DNA of 64,000 nt from Bradyrhizobium arachidis (GCF_024758505.1 NZ_CP077970.1:8759501-8823500), one strand, 5' to 3'. Positions 18,625-26,082 are shown, numbered from the stretch's first letter. Notes: generated from the sequence alone by a model not told the origin. Translations and numbers: made by a program.

Positions 18625-18755
18625 ATCTCGTCCCGTTTCGGCCCCATCCCCGCATTTACGGTTCCGGCCTGCGAATTGTTACGCCTCATATAGAGGGTCG
18701 TTGGGACGATGTCATCGCGCCAAGGATGGCATCAAAACTGCCGAGCCCCGCAGCC

Positions 18756-19217
18756 CTACGCCGCGATCGCGCCCGGATTCCGCGGCAGCAGCGCCATCAG
18801 CGTGCCGGTCATGGTCGCGATCAGCGTCGTTGTGCCGTCACGTTCGGCGAAGGCCTTGGCCTCGCAGAAGGTGAGCGTCCGGCCGGGCTTGACCACCTCG
18901 GCCTTGAAGATGAAGCGGCTGCCCCGTGCCGGCGCGAGCAAATTGGTCTTGAACTCGACGGTGAGGATGTCGGCCTCGCGCGGCATCAGCGTGAAGGCGG
19001 CAACGCCGCAGGCATTGTCCAGCGCCGCCGTGACGATACCGGCATGGACAAAACCGTTCTGCTGGGTGAAGGCGGGCGAATGATCCATGGCAAGTTCGGC
19101 CTCGCCCGGCGCAAGCCGCGTGAGCGAGATGCCGAGCGTGTGCATCGCCGGCTGTCCCGCGAACAGCGCAGTCGCCGCGGCGTCGTAGTCCGGGTTCTTC
19201 GGCTCGAACGCAGCCAT
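18756..19217 (-). CDS. PaaI-family hot-dog thioesterase
   Basis: The 153-residue protein has the single hot-dog fold of PaaI/acyl-CoA thioesterases. The catalytic block is FTQQNGFVHAGIVTAALDNA (about residues 49-68), where Asn and the Asp of LDNA are the usual active-site residues, followed by VEFKTNLLAP. It would hydrolyse an acyl- or aryl-CoA in the cytoplasm. Its start lies three bases after the stop of the other thioesterase, so both are probably co-transcribed from the TetR-controlled promoter near 19690. Confidence 0.88.
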   Translation of the reverse strand: MAAFEPKNPDYDAAATALFAGQPAMHTLGISLTRLAPGEAELAMDHSPAFTQQNGFVHAGIVTAALDNACGVAAFTLMPREADILTVEFKTNLLAPARGSRFIFKAEVVKPGRTLTFCEAKAFAERDGTTTLIATMTGTLMALLPRNPGAIAA

Positions 19218-19220
19218 CGC

Positions 19221-19649
19221 TTATGCCATGACCGGTTCGGCAAGCTGTCGCAGCGCGGTCTCGCTGATGAAAGCTTCAAACGGCGCCGATTTGCGCGCCG
19301 CGCGGTCCATATGTACGGCGGTGATCTCGCAGGTCGCGGCGGTCTCGCTGGTTTCGACATTGGTCATGTCATGCCGGAAGCGGATCAGCTTGTCGCGCAC
19401 TTCGAGAAGCACGCTGCGGATCTCCACGATGTCGCCGGCGAGCAGTTCGCGCGTGTAGCTGATGTTCTGCTGCACCGCGGCCATGCCGCGGCCGGACGTG
19501 CGCAGATAGCTCGGCGTCAGTCCGAGGCGGGCGAACAGATTCCAGTTGGCCTCGTCGAATTTGCCGACATACCACATGATGTTCATGTGGCCGACGTGAT
19601 CGCACTGCCACGGATAGACCGTGCCGCGATAGGTCGCCTCCTCCCGCAT
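19221..19649 (-). CDS. Acyl-CoA thioesterase of the 4-hydroxybenzoyl-CoA type
   Basis: The 142-residue hot-dog protein carries CDHVGHMNIMWYVGKFDEA, the catalytic block of the 4HBT/YbgC group with the Asp at the start. The remaining strands contain LLAGDIVEIRSVLLEV. I chose the ATG at 19649, with AAGGGCGGGA upstream; an in-frame ATG at 19670 is also possible but would leave only four bases after the operator at 19675-19690. It heads a two-gene unit with the PaaI-like thioesterase and is divergent from the TetR gene. Confidence 0.87.
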   Translation of the reverse strand: MREEATYRGTVYPWQCDHVGHMNIMWYVGKFDEANWNLFARLGLTPSYLRTSGRGMAAVQQNISYTRELLAGDIVEIRSVLLEVRDKLIRFRHDMTNVETSETAATCEITAVHMDRAARKSAPFEAFISETALRQLAEPVMA

Positions 19650-19674
19650 TGCAATTCCCGCCCTTATCATTTTT

Positions 19675-19690
19675 GATACGGTAGCGTATC
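19675..19690. promoter_or_regulatory. Probable TetR operator 1
   Basis: GATACGGTAGCGTATC is a dyad with perfect 6-bp arms. It lies just upstream of the thioesterase start and shares the pattern ATACGGyAsCGTAT with the second site, 35 bases away centre to centre. Binding here would block the thioesterase promoter. Confidence 0.8.
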
Positions 19691-19709
19691 AGACGTCTGG
19701 CGCGTTAGC

Positions 19710-19725
19710 AATACGGCACCGTATC
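19710..19725. promoter_or_regulatory. Probable TetR operator 2
   Basis: AATACGGCACCGTATC has perfect ATACGG/CCGTAT arms and lies between the two divergent genes, 55 bases before the TetR start. Two matching dyads in one divergent intergenic region strongly suggest autoregulation by the adjacent TetR protein together with control of the thioesterase pair. Confidence 0.8.
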
Positions 19726-19779
19726 AAGAATCGATGAGGCTCCAGGAACGGGTGAGGCTCCAAGGATCGGAGAGGCTCT

Positions 19780-20325
19780 ATGAGCGACGGCAAGGGCGAT
19801 GTCTGGGTCGAGGCGGGGTTCAAGGAACTCGCGGCGTCGGGCGTCGAGGGGGTGCGGGTCGAGGTGCTGGCCAAGAATCTCGGCGTCACCAAAGGCGGCT
19901 TCTACCGCCGCTTCGCCGATCGCGCCGCGCTGCTCGGCGCGATGCTGGAGCGCTGGCGGGAAGGGCGGACCGCGGCGATCGCGCAGCAGACGAGCCTCGA
20001 GGGTCAAAACGCCCGCGACCGGCTGAAGGCGCTGATCCAGCTCTACTCCGAGCGCATGAATCCGGAGGGCATGGCGATTGAGCTGGCGATACGGCAATGG
20101 GCTCGTTCGGACGACAGCGCCGCGGCGGCTGTGGCGAGCGTGGACGCCGCACGGCTGAAGAACGTTGCCGAACTCTACCGCGCCATGGGCCTTGCGCCCG
20201 AGGAAGCCGACGCGCAGGCGTTCCTGTTCTATTGCTTCATCTTCGGCCAGAGCCTGCTGTTCGAGCGCAGCCCGCGCAAGCGCGCGCAGCTCGTGGCGAG
20301 GTCGGCCGAGAAGTTATTGGATTAA
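19780..20325 (+). CDS. TetR/AcrR-family transcriptional regulator
   Basis: The 181-residue regulator has an N-terminal helix-turn-helix (GVRVEVLAKNLGVTKGGFYR, about residues 22-41, followed by FADRAALL) and a C-terminal ligand domain. The 5' leader contains three GAGGCTC repeats between 19736 and 19776. It is transcribed away from the two thioesterases, with two dyad operators between, so it probably represses both directions until an acyl-CoA or related ligand binds. A bidirectional hairpin follows the stop. Confidence 0.9.
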   Translation: MSDGKGDVWVEAGFKELAASGVEGVRVEVLAKNLGVTKGGFYRRFADRAALLGAMLERWREGRTAAIAQQTSLEGQNARDRLKALIQLYSERMNPEGMAIELAIRQWARSDDSAAAAVASVDAARLKNVAELYRAMGLAPEEADAQAFLFYCFIFGQSLLFERSPRKRAQLVARSAEKLLD

Positions 20326-20330
20326 GCGAA

Positions 20331-20355
20331 AAGGCCGGAGCATTGCTCCGGCCTT
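20331..20355. terminator. Bidirectional hairpin terminator
   Basis: An 11-bp perfect stem (20331-20341 with 20345-20355, AAGGCCGGAGC) closes a 3-base loop between the convergent TetR gene and the 159-aa secreted protein gene. The AA/TT ends give weak T-tracts on both strands. Confidence 0.75.
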
Positions 20356-20371
20356 CGCGTAATTTCGAAGC

Positions 20372-20851
20372 TCAGGCGCCCTTCAGCTTCTTGTTGCATT
20401 CCGAGTAGTAGCCGCCGCCCTTCTCGATCCATTTCATGCCGCCATTGCCGTTGGTGGCCTTGTTGGCATTGTACTGATCGACGCAAGTGTGCAGGCGGGC
20501 CTTGCCGGCGGTTTCCTTGGCATATTTCGGATCGACCGCGTTCGGATAGATCGCGGGACCGGCAGGCAGGGTCGGCGCGGCAGCGGGAGCCGCCTCCTTC
20601 TTCGCCTGCTTCGGCTCGGCGGGCGCGGCGGGAGCGGCCGCAGTCGGCGCAGCAGCAGGCGTCGCGTCCGCACCGCACTGGGCCTTGCGGAAGTCATTCC
20701 ACTTCATGGTGCCGAGCGAGCCGTCCTTCTTGGCCGCCTGGTACTTCGCACTGCATTCCTGCGTGGTCAGCGCCTGCGCCGGGGCGGAGGCGACGAGCGC
20801 CGCAAAACCCGACACCGCAACCGCGCACAACAATCTTGCTTGAATGGTCAT
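20372..20851 (-). CDS. Secreted protein with two Cys-MKW-Cys modules
   Basis: The 159-residue protein has a signal peptide (cleavage near APAQA, about residue 26). After it come two related modules joined by an Ala/Pro/Lys-rich linker of about 60 residues. Module 1 is CSAKYQAAKKDG...MKW...AQC and module 2 is CVDQYNANKATNG...MKW...SEC. Each has two Cys about 25-30 residues apart, which could form a disulfide in the periplasm; DsbA and DsbB genes are nearby. The family name is unknown to me. It is divergent from the PsiF-like gene, which carries a similar Cys module. Confidence 0.75.
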   Translation of the reverse strand: MTIQARLLCAVAVSGFAALVASAPAQALTTQECSAKYQAAKKDGSLGTMKWNDFRKAQCGADATPAAAPTAAAPAAPAEPKQAKKEAAPAAAPTLPAGPAIYPNAVDPKYAKETAGKARLHTCVDQYNANKATNGNGGMKWIEKGGGYYSECNKKLKGA

Positions 20852-21055
20852 CCCTTGGTCTCCTCCTAGGCTTCCTCCGGGGGAAGCAAATTGGGACCAC
20901 TATCCTAGCGTGTCGGCGGCTTCCGACAAGGAAGCGATGGTTTTCGCGGCCAAAATTTAGTGATCGCGTCGTCTCGATTATTCATGTCGCGTTCAGCATC
21001 GCGGGCCGAGCCTCTCGCGCCTCTGTCAATTCCGAAGGACAAAGAGTTCAACGCC

Positions 21056-21340
21056 ATGACCCTCACCTCGCGCCTCGCCGCCGTCGCCCTCGCCTCGCTG
21101 CTCGCCACCGGCACCGCCTTCGCGCAGACCGCTGCGCCGGCGGCCAAGACCGATGCGAAGAGCACCACGGCGGCCACCACCGAGAAGAAGCCGCCGAAGG
21201 AGCGCTCGGCCGAGTCGCTCGAATGCTCCAAGCAGGCGGACGCCAAGGGCCTGCATGGCAAGGAGCGCAAGAAATTCCGCTCCGAATGCATCAAGACCGC
21301 GAAGGCCGGCACTGCCGCCCCTGCCGACAAGACGAAGTAA
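21056..21340 (+). CDS. PsiF-repeat small secreted protein
   Basis: From the ATG at 21056 this is a 94-residue protein with a signal peptide ending at AFAQ (about residue 23). A Lys/Ala/Thr-rich stretch is followed by one PsiF-type repeat (residues about 57-80: ECSKQADAKGLHGKERKKF, then RSEC). PsiF proteins are linked to phosphate starvation in enterobacteria; their molecular role is not known. No Pho box was recognised upstream. The open frame extends to 20960, but the signal peptide fixes the likely start. Confidence 0.8.
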   Translation: MTLTSRLAAVALASLLATGTAFAQTAAPAAKTDAKSTTAATTEKKPPKERSAESLECSKQADAKGLHGKERKKFRSECIKTAKAGTAAPADKTK

Positions 21341-21443
21341 TCCCGTCACAATCTCCCTGCCCTCGTGCGGCGGGGAGCGGCGCGCATTTGCGGCATGAGC
21401 TGGCCGCAATTGTGCGCGCGGGTGCGATTTGCCATAAGGCGGC

Positions 21444-22529
21444 GTGAAGCAAATCGCTGCCTCCCTGCCCTTTGACCTGCCCTCCCGCGCCGCGATCCGC
21501 AGCGCGGTGGAGACGCTCGTGATCGGTGCCGCCGGCGGGCTCGTTTTCCTGGTCGCCAACCTGCCCGGCGGGCTGATCTCCGGCGCCATGATCGCGGTCG
21601 GAATTGCGGCGATTGCCGGCCGCCAGCTCGCGATGCCCGCAATCCTGACCCAGACCGTGCTGGTGCTGCTCGGCATCTCCATCGGCTCGGTGGTGTCAAC
21701 GCACCTGATCCAGCAGGTCAGCGCCTATCCCTTCACCATCGCCCTGCTCGCCGCCGCCACGTTCTGCGCGACCTTCGGCTCGAGCTATTACCTGCAGCGC
21801 GTGCATGGCTGGGACCGCACCTCGGCCTTCCTCGCCGGCAGCCCCGGCGCGCTGTCACAGATCACGATTCTGGCGGTCGAGCGCGGCGCGGATCTGCCGG
21901 GGATCGCGGTGGTGCAGACCATGCGCGTCATCATCCTCACCGCAGCGCTGCCGATGGTGCTGGCGCTGGCCGGCGTTGCGCCTTCGGCCGCACCGTCGAT
22001 GACGACGACGATCGCCTCGCCGCTCGAGCTGTTCGTGCTCGTGATCGCATCGCTCGCGCTCTCGCTGGTGTTGCGGCTGATCAAATTTCCGGCGAGCTGG
22101 ATGTTCGGCGCGATGATCGCCTCCAGCGTGTTGCATGGCGGCGGCTGGATCGAAGGCGGCCTGCCGAACTGGGTGCGCGGCGCGGCACTGATCGGCATCG
22201 GCGCACTGATCGGCAGCCGCTTTGCGCGGATGAAGGTAAAAACGCTCGCCGGCCACATCAACGCCGCGCTCGGCTCATTTTCCGTTGCGATCCTGGTCTC
22301 GGCAATCTTCGTCGGCATCGTGGTGCTGACCACGCATGTGAAATTTTCCGACGTCGTCGTCGCCTTCGCACCGGGCGCGATGGACGCCATGCTGGCGCTG
22401 GCGCTGATCCTGCACATCGACCCGATCTTCGTCGGCGCGCATCACCTCTCGCGCTTCGTGTTCGTGACCATCGCCACCCCCGGCATCGTCCACCTGTTCG
22501 GGCGCCCGCAGGACGACGTGGACGATTAA
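21444..22529 (+). CDS. AbrB-family (PF05145) multi-pass membrane protein
   Basis: The 361-residue protein has around ten hydrophobic segments in two similar halves. The first half has LPGGLISGAMIAVGIAAIAG and GTSIGSVV-like helices (VLLGISIGSVV); the second has KFPASWMFGAMIASSVLHGG. The motif GSPGALSQITILA, repeated later as FAPGAMDAMLAL, is the hallmark of this family. It is sometimes annotated as ammonia monooxygenase or AbrB duplication protein, but it is unrelated to the DNA-binding AbrB and its transport function is unproven. The start is a GTG at 21444. Confidence 0.85.
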   Translation: MKQIAASLPFDLPSRAAIRSAVETLVIGAAGGLVFLVANLPGGLISGAMIAVGIAAIAGRQLAMPAILTQTVLVLLGISIGSVVSTHLIQQVSAYPFTIALLAAATFCATFGSSYYLQRVHGWDRTSAFLAGSPGALSQITILAVERGADLPGIAVVQTMRVIILTAALPMVLALAGVAPSAAPSMTTTIASPLELFVLVIASLALSLVLRLIKFPASWMFGAMIASSVLHGGGWIEGGLPNWVRGAALIGIGALIGSRFARMKVKTLAGHINAALGSFSVAILVSAIFVGIVVLTTHVKFSDVVVAFAPGAMDAMLALALILHIDPIFVGAHHLSRFVFVTIATPGIVHLFGRPQDDVDD

Positions 22530-22610
22530 GCGCGATCAAGAATCGCGCTTAATCGCTTTCTTTAAGCATGATCTTATCGGAAAACCGCTTCGCACTTTTC
22601 CGGATCATGC
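22528..22610. repeat. Composite double-hairpin intergenic repeat, copy A
   Basis: A 9-bp hairpin (22528-22536 with 22542-22550) overlaps the stop codon. A second dyad follows at 22566-22610, with outer arms GCATGATC/GATCATGC and inner GGAAAA/TTTTCC. The same two-part layout follows the histidine kinase at 28995-29079. It separates convergent genes and could act as a terminator or RNA-processing site. Confidence 0.75.
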
Positions 22611-22611
22611 A

Positions 22612-23145
22612 CTAGCGCTTCGCCGTCGCCGCAAATCCCCAGGCCGCGATGGCGGCCATCAAGAGCGAGATCAGCACGTTGTAGCCGGCGAGCGAGAGGC
22701 CGAGGAAGCGCCACTGCACCTCGTCGCAGCGGACGACCTTCACCGTATCCAGCCGCGACAGGAGATCCTTGGCGCTGCCGAGATTGACCACCGGCCCCGA
22801 GCAATCGGTCGGGCCCTTCCAAAATCCCCATTCGACGCCCGAGTGGTAGGCGCCGAGACCCGCATTGGCGAGCGTCGCAAACGCGAGGATGGCGAGCCCG
22901 GCCAGCAGCAACGGCCGCGGCGCGCCGCTTCGTGCGGCAATCACCGTGAGCGCGCCGACCGGCATCGCGAGGTAGTAGGCGTAGCGCTGCTCCAGGCAGA
23001 GCGGACAGGGCAGGATCTCCAGCACGAGCTGGAAGAACCAGGCGCCTGCGATCGTCACGGCCGCGATCAGGGTGACCGCCAGCGACGCCATCAGCGCGGG
23101 ACTGGCGGGCTTCAGCGCTGGTATCGCGGCACTAGCGGCGGTCAC
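22612..23145 (-). CDS. dsbB: Disulfide bond formation protein B
   Basis: The 177-residue protein has four transmembrane helices. The two Cys pairs needed to reoxidise DsbA and pass electrons to quinone are visible: C47-P-L-C50 in LPCPLCLEQRYAYY at the periplasmic end of TM2, and C115 (TDCSGP) with C140 (VRCDEV) in the second periplasmic loop. The start is a GTG at 23145. Its likely partner, a DsbA-like protein, is encoded about 4 kb away. Confidence 0.9.
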   Translation of the reverse strand: MTAASAAIPALKPASPALMASLAVTLIAAVTIAGAWFFQLVLEILPCPLCLEQRYAYYLAMPVGALTVIAARSGAPRPLLLAGLAILAFATLANAGLGAYHSGVEWGFWKGPTDCSGPVVNLGSAKDLLSRLDTVKVVRCDEVQWRFLGLSLAGYNVLISLLMAAIAAWGFAATAKR

Positions 23146-23300
23146 GACAGCCTCTTCGAACGGGATGGTGACAAGCCTCTAGCCCCGGCCCGCGTCCCTG
23201 TCGAGAACGCACCGGATCACTTTGGCGCGGGTTGACCCCGCCCTTTCCATGGCTATAGTCCGCCGGCTTCGCGACGACCGGTATCCGGCCCGTCTCGAGG

Positions 23301-23385
23301 GCCCCTGTGGCGGAACTGGTAGACGCGCTCGACTCAAAATCGAGTTCCGCAAGGAGTGCTGGTTCGATTCCGGCCAGGGGCACCA
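23301..23385 (+). tRNA. tRNA-Leu (anticodon CAA)
   Basis: The 85-nt sequence folds as a class II tRNA. The acceptor stem is GCCCCTG/CAGGGGC, the anticodon arm is CTCGA-CTCAAAA-TCGAG with CAA at the anticodon, the variable arm is long, and the T arm has GGTTCGATTCC. The discriminator is A and CCA is encoded (23383-23385). It reads UUG codons. Confidence 0.96.
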
Positions 23386-23455
23386 GCCTTCGCTGCTTCG
23401 CAGCTACGGCTCGGCAGGCCAGTCTCCACCCTCTCGTGGCGAAGCAGCGAAGGCT
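23385..23455. repeat. 17-bp perfect inverted repeat abutting the tRNA
   Basis: Arms at 23385-23401 (AGCCTTCGCTGCTTCGC) and 23439-23455 are exact complements with a 37-base loop; the left arm begins on the last base of the tRNA. Further inverted similarity continues to about 23490. This is an intergenic repeat rather than a phage attachment site, since no integrase is near. Confidence 0.75.
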
Positions 23456-23581
23456 GTCGCGCCGAAGCCTTGGCGGAGGCGGACCGGTTCGGCATACCCA
23501 CCCTGCACAGCCCCTCGCTAGCCGCCGTCACACTCCCACTGTATAAACCGGTAGCTTCTTCTCTCATCTGAAGGAGCTCAC

Positions 23582-23884
23582 ATGAACGACCTGCACGTCT
23601 GGCTTTCGCAGCAGCACCACGGTCTGCGGACCTACAAAACCTTCCAGCAAAAACTCGATGCCTTGAGCGTGCATGATCCCGAGCAGCGGGGTCTGTGCCG
23701 TCTCCTGAGCAGCCTCGTCGGCCGCTACATCGAGGCCTATGACGAGGCGCCGCTGCCGGTCGCCGTGGCCGATGCTGCCTTTCACCGCCTGCTCACACTC
23801 CTTGCCAGCCTCGATCTCGGCGGCAATGCCGATCGCCGGCTCGCCGATATCAATCGGGTGGCGACGAGCGACCTCTGGCATTGA
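23582..23884 (+). CDS. Hypothetical protein (100 aa)
   Basis: The ATG at 23582 is preceded by a strong AAGGAG site. The 100-residue product is helical and soluble with no signal peptide. Recognisable features are only LRTYKTFQQKLDALSVHD near the N-terminus and a helix pair LCRLLSSLVGRYIEAYDEAP and FHRLLTLLASLDLGG. I do not recognise a family. The good ribosome binding site and stop followed by a new gene support a real gene. Confidence 0.65.
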   Translation: MNDLHVWLSQQHHGLRTYKTFQQKLDALSVHDPEQRGLCRLLSSLVGRYIEAYDEAPLPVAVADAAFHRLLTLLASLDLGGNADRRLADINRVATSDLWH

Positions 23885-23974
23885 CCGCGTCGTCGCAGTC
23901 CGGAGCGACATCGCTGATTTGCGTTCGGACACCGGCGCGCTACGCTAGGCCCGGCCCACGCTCCGAGCTGCCCC

Positions 23975-24208
23975 ATGGCGAAACGACGCGCGACTGAGAC
24001 GCCGGACGACCTGCCCCGCTACTTCGTGTGGGTGCGCGGGCTCGACGGCCCTGAGCCGCAGAAATGGGCGGCGCTGGACTTTGGCGTCGACGGTTGGAAG
24101 CGGTCGCAGGTGCTGGCCTATCTGGAGCTTGCCGAGGAAGAGCGGCGACTGTCACTGTCGATGCTGGCGCGACGTTATCCGCCGCCGCGGGTGGAGAACA
24201 GCGGGTAG
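23975..24208 (+). CDS. Hypothetical protein (77 aa)
   Basis: The 77-residue protein starts with a basic stretch (MAKRRATETPDD) and continues RYFVWVRGLDGPEPQKWAAL and VLAYLELAEEERRLSLSML. No membrane segment or signal peptide is visible. It ends convergent with the small protein at 24246-24491. Codon use matches its neighbours. No family recognised. Confidence 0.5.
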   Translation: MAKRRATETPDDLPRYFVWVRGLDGPEPQKWAALDFGVDGWKRSQVLAYLELAEEERRLSLSMLARRYPPPRVENSG

Positions 24209-24245
24209 ATCCCCTCGCGGGTTGCCTGGCCGGTTACTTGGCGAA

Positions 24246-24491
24246 TTACCTGGCTTTCTTCGCGGACCAATTGTCCATGATGAAAGTCTGGCCCGTCGTC
24301 AGGCCAGTGCCGGTGATTGCCTTGCCGACCAGTTTTTCGAGCTCCGTGTCGCGGAATGCGTTGCCGCCGCTGCGGCGAAGCACATATTCCTTGCCATCGT
24401 CGGCATGAAGCACGACGCCGACATGATCGCTTTTGGAGCCCGGAGCAATCCGGGCTCGCGCGACGGTACCGTTCAGCTCTGTCTTCTTCAT
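24246..24491 (-). CDS. Small beta-rich protein coupled to the C25-like peptidase
   Basis: The ATG at 24491 lies one base after the stop of the peptidase gene (TGACATG), with AGGTG overlapping that junction, so the two genes are translationally coupled. The 81-residue product has no signal peptide. It alternates short strands and Gly turns (LNGTVARARIAPGSKSDHVG, VVLHADDGKEYVLRRSGGN, then LVGKAITGTG and TFIMDNW), suggesting a small beta-barrel of OB or SH3 type. It could be an inhibitor, specificity factor or substrate of the peptidase; that is inference. No family was recognised. Confidence 0.7.
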   Translation of the reverse strand: MKKTELNGTVARARIAPGSKSDHVGVVLHADDGKEYVLRRSGGNAFRDTELEKLVGKAITGTGLTTGQTFIMDNWSAKKAR

Positions 24492-24492
24492 G

Positions 24493-26082
24493 TCACCTGC
24501 GAACGTATTGGGCGACGCGTACCAGGCGATTGTCCTGGGCATGCGCCACCATCACCTGGATTTCCGGTATCCCCTTCGGGCGTTTGCCTGAGGGACGCTT
24601 GTGGTTTGTTACCACGATCACGCTCTGCTTGACACTATGCGCTTTCATTTGGCGCGCATAGTCGTCGCCGCCGACGATATCGAACGCCTCCAGATCATCC
24701 GCGCCGGCACGCATGCCGCGTTGATTGGCGAGCTTGCGTACCAGCGCTTGCAGGTTCGTCCCAGGCCGTACCTTTTTGCCGGGGAACCCCGAACTGTCAT
24801 GGGCAGCCTTCCCGGCCGCGGTCAGGGCGACGCGGCGCGTCTTGCGCGCCGCGGCATCGTCGATATCCGATTCCGACATGGCGCCAGCCTTGGACTTGGA
24901 TTTGGATTTGGACTTGGACTTTGACTTGCCTTTGCCCTTGCTCTTGACCTTGCCGTTGGATGCCTCGCTCAGGCAGGGCGTCACGGAGGGATCGCCGAGC
25001 AGGAGGAACTGGGCCAGCGTCTTCAGATTGACGGGATCTTCCATCTTCTGCCCGGAGACGAAATCCTGCCGCGACTGAAGACAGGCCCTTCCGAGCGAAG
25101 CTCCCTTGTTGAGTGCGTAAATCATCCAGTATTGCGTGATCAGGTCGGCGCCGCTGTTGCCTTCCTCGGGGCCGTAGGCCGTGGTCGTGCTTCCGAGAAA
25201 GCCGATCGCACCGGCCTGGAGATAGGCGTTGGAGATCGGCCATTTGTTCTGGGCCCATTTCGGGTCGAACAATTGCGCGCCGAAACAGCATTCGGCCGCG
25301 ATGATCGCGTTGGCCTTGGCGCCCTTCGCCACATCGGCGCTCGTCATGGCGACCGGATATCGGCTGCCGCTCTGGCCATAAAATTGCGGATCGACCTCGC
25401 CGCCGTGACAATTGAAGAAATGGCTCAACGGCTTCAGGAGCCGTGCGACGCCCGGCGTTCCCGTGCTGGGACAGGACTTGATCGCCTTGCTCTCGAAGAT
25501 CTTGTCCACGCTCTCCTGGGTCGACTTCGACCAGACCTTCGCCGATATCGCGAAGTAGGGCAGATAGGCCTTCCTCGGGCGGCTCTTGAACGCGGCCGAC
25601 GCGCGGATCAGCTTGATGAGATGATCGGGCGCCTCCGCGCCCGTGATGCCGGGAATACGGCCGACGACGCGCGTGACCGCCGTGTACTTCGCGGCATCGC
25701 GCGACGTGAATGGCGCATCGCTCGCATAGGGTAGATCGCTGGGGACGTTGGGGTCCTTGTCCTTCGGCACGGGATTGTCGAGCGTCAGATGCGGTATCAC
25801 GTCCGGCGCATCGATCAGCACCAAATAGTCGGGCATCGCCGCGGCGTAGACCGCATCGACGGCGTCCTTGGCCTGACGCTCGCTCGTCGCAGTCGTGACC
25901 GCTTTTCCTTTGTACTTCTTCATCGTGGCGGCGTTCGAAATATCGATGAGCTCGGTCGCGAGTCCCGTCGCCTTGTTGGCCTTCGCGAGGTCGCGCAATG
26001 CGGCAAGGACCGCAGCTCCTCCCTTCGCGCCGTACTTCTTGTTCATTGCCTGGACGTTTACGATCAGTGCCTTGTCAACCAT
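24493..26082 (-). CDS. Gingipain-like (family C25, clan CD) cysteine peptidase, cytoplasmic
   Basis: The 529-residue protein has the order of C25 motifs: YLVLIDAPDVIP (86-97), DLPYA (116-120), VTRVVGRIPGITGAEA (136-151), the His motif FNCHGGEVD with His226, the Cys motif AAECCFGAQLFD with Cys265/Cys266, a helix NKGASLGRACLQSRQDFV (325-342), and LLGDPSVTPC (361-370). These are typical of gingipain-type peptidases, but no signal peptide is present. A Lys/Ser repeat (about 378-398) links the core to a basic C-terminal domain (about 400-529). The start ATG at 26082 follows GGAGACGGAAG. A small protein is encoded one base downstream. Confidence 0.75.
   Translation of the reverse strand: MVDKALIVNVQAMNKKYGAKGGAAVLAALRDLAKANKATGLATELIDISNAATMKKYKGKAVTTATSERQAKDAVDAVYAAAMPDYLVLIDAPDVIPHLTLDNPVPKDKDPNVPSDLPYASDAPFTSRDAAKYTAVTRVVGRIPGITGAEAPDHLIKLIRASAAFKSRPRKAYLPYFAISAKVWSKSTQESVDKIFESKAIKSCPSTGTPGVARLLKPLSHFFNCHGGEVDPQFYGQSGSRYPVAMTSADVAKGAKANAIIAAECCFGAQLFDPKWAQNKWPISNAYLQAGAIGFLGSTTTAYGPEEGNSGADLITQYWMIYALNKGASLGRACLQSRQDFVSGQKMEDPVNLKTLAQFLLLGDPSVTPCLSEASNGKVKSKGKGKSKSKSKSKSKSKAGAMSESDIDDAAARKTRRVALTAAGKAAHDSSGFPGKKVRPGTNLQALVRKLANQRGMRAGADDLEAFDIVGGDDYARQMKAHSVKQSVIVVTNHKRPSGKRPKGIPEIQVMVAHAQDNRLVRVAQYVRR
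24889..24942. repeat. Coding microsatellite for a Lys-Ser linker
   Basis: About nine 6-bp units (minus strand AAGTCC/AAATCC-type, reading Lys-Ser) encode residues about 381-398 of the C25-like peptidase. Such a run can gain or lose units in frame, changing linker length between strains. Confidence 0.7.

Noticed and set aside
23301-24208. Possible genomic island at tRNA-Leu
   Set aside because: No integrase, no direct repeat of the tRNA 3' end, and composition equals the neighbours.
24889-24942. Possible DNA satellite unrelated to coding
   Set aside because: The repeat keeps the reading frame of the peptidase and encodes a Lys-Ser linker.
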